DNA of 64,000 nt. Origin: Cynocephalus volans (lineage: Eukaryota; Chordata; Mammalia; Dermoptera; Cynocephalidae). Positions 58,744 through 64,000 of the stretch are shown piece after piece (position 1 is the stretch's first letter; each line of letters opens with the position of its first letter). The notes under the pieces are model-generated. The model was not told the origin of the DNA, ran no database searches, and saw only the letters and a program-made list of their open reading frames with translations. Both the position numbers and the translations under genes were made by a program. Location: positions 184,192,071 to 184,256,070 of the forward strand of contig NC_084462.1 of the NCBI RefSeq assembly GCF_027409185.1. Direction: 5' to 3'.

Positions 58744-61700
58744 TCAGTGGAGACCCAGGCGGGGGGCCACCTGGCTGAGGAACCAAAAGATACCAAAGAT
58801 AACACCGAGGGTCTTGGGAATGTCAGGGTCGTCTGCGAATGCCTGAGCGCCATCCAGGGGCAGGTGCACAACCTCGGTGAGCTCACCCTCCTCAGCCAGG
58901 CCCCCACCCTGGCCGCTACGCTGGGCATCCGTCACCTCCGCATAGAACATGGTCTGGCTGGAGCCGGTCAGTCCCACTCCAGACCTACGGATTGAGACAG
59001 GGTCTGCTGAGCCACCCGTGGTGGCCCCACCAGCCACCCCTGCCCCTTCCACAGCCCCCGCCCCACCCTCTCTGCTGCACTCCTTCCAGCCCTCCGGTAG
59101 GCAGGACTCTGGGATGCCCTATCCCACCCAAGGTTCCCCAGCCACCACCAGTGTACATGCTTGTGTAACCCCTCCCCTTAAGTGGAGGAGACCTGGGAAC
59201 ATGCTGGGGTCCTCATTCTGTGACAAGGCTATGTTGTATACCAGAGGTGGAGGATTTTGCAGACATGGTTAAAGATCCTAATCGTGTGACTTGAATCAGT
59301 CAAAAGGGAGAGCATCCTGGGTAGGCCTGACCTAATCAGGTGAGCTCTCAAGAGAGGTTCTCCAGGGCAGAGATGGAGGAAGTCAGAGAGACACTGTCCC
59401 ACTGGCCCTGCAGGCAGAGTGATCGGCCATGTGGTGAGAGGCTATGCAGCAGAGGCCTGCAAGGGCTGAGAGTCCTCTACCAACAGCCAGCAAGCAAATG
59501 GAGCCCTCAGTCCAAGCCACAGGAGCTGAATTCTGCCACAACTGTGTGAAGAGGACCCCACACCCCAGCTGAGATCGTGAATCCAGCTGACACCTTGTCT
59601 GCAGCCTAGCGAGATCCTGAGCAGAGGGCACAGCTCCCCCGTACGCAGACTCTCAATGCACGGGAACCGTGAGGCTGTCAACAGGTGTTGCCTAAAGCCA
59701 CTAAGTCTGTGGCATGTTGCACTGCAGCACAGACAGCCCCTGCCTTCCACTCCTGTTGGGTCCCCAGCCAGGGCCTCCTACCCTTGGTGGACCCAACCCA
59801 CTGTCCCCTCCTTCGCCAGGCTGCTGAGGCCCGTGCCAGACCCCAGTCTGCACCCAACGTCTCCAGGCTGGCTGGGAACCAAGTACAAACCCATGAGGCC
59901 TGTAAGGGACCCCACCAGGCACCTGCAGGACACGAGTTCCAGACTGGAGACAGCATGTGTCAAGGAGGCCCAGGCCTGGGAACAGGGCTCACGGCATGGC
60001 AGTGGCTAGTGGGGTGGCAGGGAGGTCCCCAGGGCCAGGCCCCTTGGTTCCAAGGTGAAGGGGTGAGAGGGAGCCCCCTCCCTCAGTGGGCAGTGTTGAG
60101 AGGAAGGTTGTTCGCAGCCAGGAGGGGACAGGCACACAGGCCAAGGGCAGTTGCCCAGACTTGCGTGGGCAGAGGTGACTGCTGGCCATGAGGATGGGGC
60201 GGCAGAGGGGCCTGGCTGCATTTTGGAATAGGAGGGGATGGGCCAGGTATGGATTTGGGGAGAAGGGAGGATCAATGGGTGTCTGGGAAAATGTGCAGGG
60301 CAAGGGAGGCCTGGTTCGCCCCAGGAGGGGTGTTGGTTGGCATAAGCCAAGGCCAGCCAGTGGCTTACAGGGTGGAGGCCACCCTCAGAGAAGGGCCTAA
60401 CACAAGGGGCAGGGAGCAGATTTGGGGGCTTCCATTCCCCATCCCCAAGGCACGGGGCCCACCCAGACCAACCTCACCCCTGCTGCTTCTTCATCCTCCA
60501 GCCCCCTATCTCCCATGGACCCCTTCCTGATGGCCCGTTTCTACCAGTGGCCACACCTGCACCTTTGATGGAAGCAGGGGGTCTGTGGGGTTTCCAGCCC
60601 CGGCTTCCATTGGCTTGTGAAGGAGACAGACCGGGCCTTGGCCCAGCCCAAGAAGGAAACGCCTGGCCAAGCCGGATGCTGCTCCCTCCCAGGGCGGGCT
60701 CTCCCCTCACTCGATCCCATACTGCCTTGAGTTGGGTGCTCAATACGAGTCCCCGGCCTCCCTTGTCACCTGTGACAAGCTGTGAGTGGACTGGCTTACT
60801 TCAGGCACCACAGACAGGAAGCCACGGGCCTTGCTACAGGCTGGGTGGGCTCCGCTGTCTGTCCAGCGCCCCATCAAGCCCACAGGGACAGCTGCCCTGA
60901 CCTCTACGCACCCCCACCTCTGGTCCTGCCTCCCCACAGTCACACCTTCCTCTCCAAAATGCAAATCTGAGTAGGATGCCCACTGTCCAGAGCCCTCCTT
61001 GGCTCTCCAGCACCCTCAGAATCAGGCCACAGCCCCAAGGCCCTGCCTGTGGAACCACCACAGCCAGGGCTGCTTGTCCACTCGCCTGTGGGCCTTTGTC
61101 AGCACCACGCTCAGCCAGTGAGCAAACCGGCCATCCCTATATAGGATCCGAACCCGTGGCCTTGGTGTTATCAGCACCGCACTCTACCGAGTGAGCCACG
61201 GGCCGGCCTGCCTGTGGGCCTTTGGCATGTGGCCTTCTGCCAGGACTCCACCGAGGCTCACCTCCTCCAGGAGGACCCCAAACCGTCCCCAGTGCCTCCC
61301 ACCTGCCTTCCATCCTTGCCTGCCCCACTGGCCCACTAGCCAAAGCCCTAAGCAAGGTCAGGCCCCTCGGGATCCTCCCACCTCCAGTACCATGGGCTGG
61401 GAGGCCAGGGTACCACGGGCACTGCCAGCCACACTGCAGGAGAACACCTGCAGAAAACCAAGTCCTGCCTTTCACATCCAACACATTTGGCCCTTTAGCA
61501 TGGAAACCCTGCCTTTAACATGGAGCCCACCCCCCAGCCAGGGGTAACCTGGGTGAGGTCCTTGGGGCTGTTGAGGAAGGAGAGCTCCAGGCCCAACACT
61601 GAGTGCCCCAAGTGCTGGGCTGAGGGATGGCAGAGATCCCTGAGCCCTTCCCCCAGAGGGAGTGGGCCCCGGCCTCTGCAGAAGGCTGCTAGAGGCTGGC

Positions 61701-63461
61701 GCTCGGGTTGGGGGTGCACTGTGAGACCCTCAGCTGGGGCAGGAGATGGGCTTCACCCCAACATCCTGTCCTAGGAGGGCAGCCCCAGCGGCAGGCCTCA
61801 TGGGGGGCATGAGTCAGGAGGTCCTGAAACCCAGGCTCCGGCTTCTTCCCCTTCCCCAGGAGAGCCGGAGCCACCCTCCTCAGCCCAGGACTGGGCCTTT
61901 CCCCCATTCCTGGGCCACTGTCTGAGAGCAGGGCTGTGACTCACCCCCACCCCCAGCGCCCGGTGCTTAATCCCACAGGAAGTAGAGGCATCTGTCAGCA
62001 GCAGCTGCCACCCGGAGCCTGGCCCCACGCGGCTGGGGGCTGCAGGGTGGGGGCATGGGGCAGAGCATATTCCAGAAGGAGCCCCGGAGCCCCAGGTTCC
62101 GGCCTGGCTTAAGATCTGAGGCGCGTTCCATCCAACCCTCCCCCAGTCCCATGCTGAAAGACACGGAGCCGTCCATGTGCTTGCATCCCCCAGGGGATGG
62201 GGCGCTCACTCCCTCCCAGGCATCTGTCCTGTCCCTGGGCCTCACCTGTACTCAGCAACCCGGCGCAGTTCAGAGGGGACCAAGCGGTAGCCGCACTCTT
62301 CCCACGCCTCCTGGCATGCCACCTCCTCCAGCGAGAGCCCAGGCTGGTCCACGAGGCCGGCGCACAACTCAAACGTCACCCCCGCGGAGCCTGGCAGTGC
62401 CGGCTGCAGCTCTTGGGGCCCATCCAGGTCCACGGCCACCAGGGACCCTGGGAAGTGGCGCTCCACCTCGCTCGCATACACAGCTGGGTGGAGGAAGACA
62501 GACCATGGTCACAGCCATGTAGTGGCCACCTCCATGTGACCCACTCTGGACCAGAACCCCTCTCCGGGCCTCAGTTTCCCCTGGAGCCCCCTCCTCACAT
62601 CTGCATTCAGACCCTCAGGACCACAGGGGCCTGAAGGTAACACTACAGAGCCCCCCTCTCCACCCCCACGCCCTACCCCAGCGTGCCTCACCTGGCCGGA
62701 ACTGCTTCACCAACACCAGGCTCCTCTGAGAAGAGTTGAACATAAGAATGGCCACGCTACAAAGGGTTGGAAGTGAGGGAACAGTGCTAAGCACAGTAGC
62801 AACCCTCGCACCTCACCTCCCTGGGGCCCTGGCTCCCTTCTTCCTGTTCCCAGCATGCCTATCCCACCTCCCCCACAACAGCCCAAGAAAGTTGGGCCCC
62901 TTACTCATATGGGGAGATTGAGGCCCAGGCAGGGCCAGAGATGGCCAGAGTCACACAGTCAGGCCAGGACTTAGACATACAATATTCCAGCTGGCAGGAC
63001 AGGACGGGGTGGGGGGTAGGGAGGGACACGTGGGCAGCTGGGTAGGTCACGGGTGGCAGCAGCGGAGGCCGGGTGACTGACAGGACATTCGGCCCCTGCT
63101 GGACAGCTGCCTAACAGCCAAACTCCTGGAGCCACACCGCCATCCAGCCCGTATCCACATGCTGGGGAGACAAGAGCATGAGGATGGCCTCTCCCTGCTC
63201 CAAGAGGCCCTGCTGGCCACCATGGTCCAGGCAGCCTGAGCCAGGACCTGACTCAGCCTCCGTGAAAGGAAAACCGAAGGCTGAGCCGAGAGGAGGACAT
63301 TAGGAGACCACGAGAGGAGCAGAAAGATGGGGCAAGGTGGGGCCCCATCTCCCCAGGCCCCGGTGTCTGCATGGGAATCAGTCTGGGGCTTCCCCAGCAG
63401 CGAGGCCAGTCTCTCACCTGTCATGTGTCTTCATGAAGTCCCACGACTTCTGGACACCGTT
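58744..63461 (-). CDS. NUDT14: NUDT14, UDP-sugar diphosphatase, exons 2-5 (5' end outside window)
   Basis: Cytosolic Nudix hydrolase that cleaves UDP-glucose and ADP-ribose to the sugar phosphate and NMP. Exons in transcript order are 63418-63461, 62692-62756, 62246-62483 and 58744-58984. All have AG/GT junctions and the phases chain to 588 nt, giving 195 residues plus TGA. Human NUDT14 is 222 residues, so about 27 N-terminal residues (exon 1) are missing and should lie past position 64,000. The product starts [15 protein letters not shown] and ends RLGLH. The Nudix helix is in exon 4: [20 protein letters not shown] followed by EECGY. The catalytic EE pair and GY are kept. The arginine of the usual REUXEEXGU core is glutamine here (lysine in human, from memory). 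Exon 5 holds [18 protein letters not shown] and [14 protein letters not shown], close to human. Confidence 0.97.
59163..59725 (+). mobile_element. ERVL-type LTR (MLT2-like) in NUDT14 intron 4
   Basis: Starts TGTAACCCCTCCCCTTAAGT and contains GGGTAGGCCTGACCTAATCA, CCAACAGCCAGCAAGCAAAT and GGAGCTGAATTCTGCC. It ends AAAGCCACTAAGTCTGTGGC. Oriented opposite to NUDT14. Confidence 0.75.
61098..61208 (-). mobile_element. tRNA-Ile-like SINE in NUDT14 intron 4
   Basis: Antisense copy with CCATCCCTATATAGGATCCG and CTCTACCGAGTGAGCCACGG. No clear long A-tail remains. The flanking word TGTGGGCCTTTG appears on both sides (61,088 and 61,213), consistent with a target duplication. Confidence 0.92.
62484..63417 (-). 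other. NUDT14 introns 2 and 3
   Basis: Intron 2 (62,757-63,417, 661 bp) and intron 3 (62,484-62,691, 208 bp) flank the 65 nt exon 3. Intron 2 has a MIR-like stretch near 62,885-62,980. Nothing else is recognised. Confidence 0.85.
62885..62985 (-). repeat. MIR fragment in NUDT14 intron 2
   Basis: ACTCATATGGGGAGATTGAG and CAGAGTCACACAGTCAGG match an antisense MIR core. Confidence 0.7.
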
Positions 63462-64000
63462 CTGAAAGAGGCAGGGCAGTGGTCAGAATGGGCCAGAGGA
63501 CTGCCAGCGTGGCTAGAGCTGCTCTGGGGAGCGGAGGAGGCCAGATCCTAACCAGGAAGACCTGCTCAGGGCCGGGGTCTATGGGGAGCGTGGAGCTGCA
63601 GCAGGCGGGGTGGAGGAAGTGGCCTGGGCTGGGCAGGAAGGTCAAGGACAACCTGATTCTCCAGAGGGGTGAGGCAGAAAACCAGGGCAAAGAGCAGGAA
63701 AAGGCATCCTAGTCACAGCACGAACCACCACCTGGCACAGGCTGAGTGTGAGGGGCTGCAAGGAGGTATATGCTGTCACCAAGTGTGGAAAGGACCATGG
63801 ACATGATGCCTCATCAGCAGGGCACAGAGCATCCCAAGTGGGCAGAGCAGAAGTCAGGTATCTACTGCTGGAGTTCCCTCGGGCCACGGGACAGAAGCAG
63901 ACAGGACAGGAGGGGCCAGCACCAGGAAAAGCTGGGGCAGGGTGGCACCCAAGCTAGGTGAGAGATCACACCTCAGGACGTGGTGATTCAATGTGGTGCC
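63462..64000 (-). other. Part of NUDT14 intron 1
   Basis: No sequence matching human NUDT14 exon 1 (MERIEGASVGRC...) is seen up to the window end, and the region is not CpG-rich. It is therefore read as intron 1. No other feature is recognised. Confidence 0.75.

Larger units (their letters stand above)
58985..62245 (-). other. NUDT14 intron 4 (3.3 kb)
   Basis: The intron runs from gtgagg at 62,245 to ccgtag at 58,985. It contains an ERVL-type LTR at about 59,163-59,725, a tRNA-type SINE at 61,098-61,208, and otherwise unique GC-rich sequence. I see no extra exon with support. Confidence 0.9.

Noticed and set aside
63462-64000. NUDT14 exon 1 within the window
   Set aside because: No frame here resembles the human N-terminus, and there is no CpG-rich promoter-like sequence before the window ends.

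Overview
This is a 64 kb piece of a placental mammal genome holding one complete and one partial protein-coding gene, both on the minus strand. The complete gene is JAG2, a Notch ligand of 26 coding exons. I could place every exon by sight with intact splice signals, and together they encode 1,246 residues. The partial gene is NUDT14, the UDP-sugar diphosphatase: exons 2-5 are present and exon 1 lies beyond the right edge. From memory of the human map, JAG2 followed by NUDT14 with both genes on the minus strand matches chromosome 14q32.33, where GPR132 lies past the left side and BRF1 past the right.

The organism is suggested by its young SINEs. At least twelve tRNA-Ile-like SINEs occur, as monomers, as dimers joined through a GATCCCTATATAGGGAT-type linker, and as a GTGGCGCACTC variant. 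Most have A-rich tails, and many have readable target-site duplications. These resemble the CYN SINEs described from colugos (Dermoptera), so I infer a colugo such as Galeopterus. This assignment rests on memory of the family and was not searched.

Layout. Positions 1-26,990 are the intergenic desert on the 3' side of JAG2. They are dense in L1 fragments of both orientations, ERVL/MaLR LTRs, a MIR, most of the SINEs and a 690 bp GGAA microsatellite; I recognise no gene there. Positions 26,990-28,266 are the JAG2 3' UTR and polyadenylation candidates. Positions 28,267-53,097 are the JAG2 coding exons. Intron 2 is the largest at 8.5 kb. Several introns carry minisatellites, including a 26-unit GGGGCN hexamer array. 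Positions 51.9-54.05 kb are the CpG-island promoter, 5' UTR and exons 1-2. Positions 53.6-58.66 kb are the short spacer between the genes. Positions 58,660-63,461 and on to the window end are NUDT14.

The two genes are neighbours but not functionally linked: JAG2 is a cell-surface signalling ligand and NUDT14 a cytosolic nucleotide-sugar hydrolase. I found no novel multi-gene system. The observations most worth a second look are two abutting Pumilio-type motifs touching an ATTAAA signal in the JAG2 3' UTR, the GGGGCN hexamer array inside a 229 bp JAG2 intron, the higher-order GGAA array, and the uORFs and POU-dimer-like site in the JAG2 leader.
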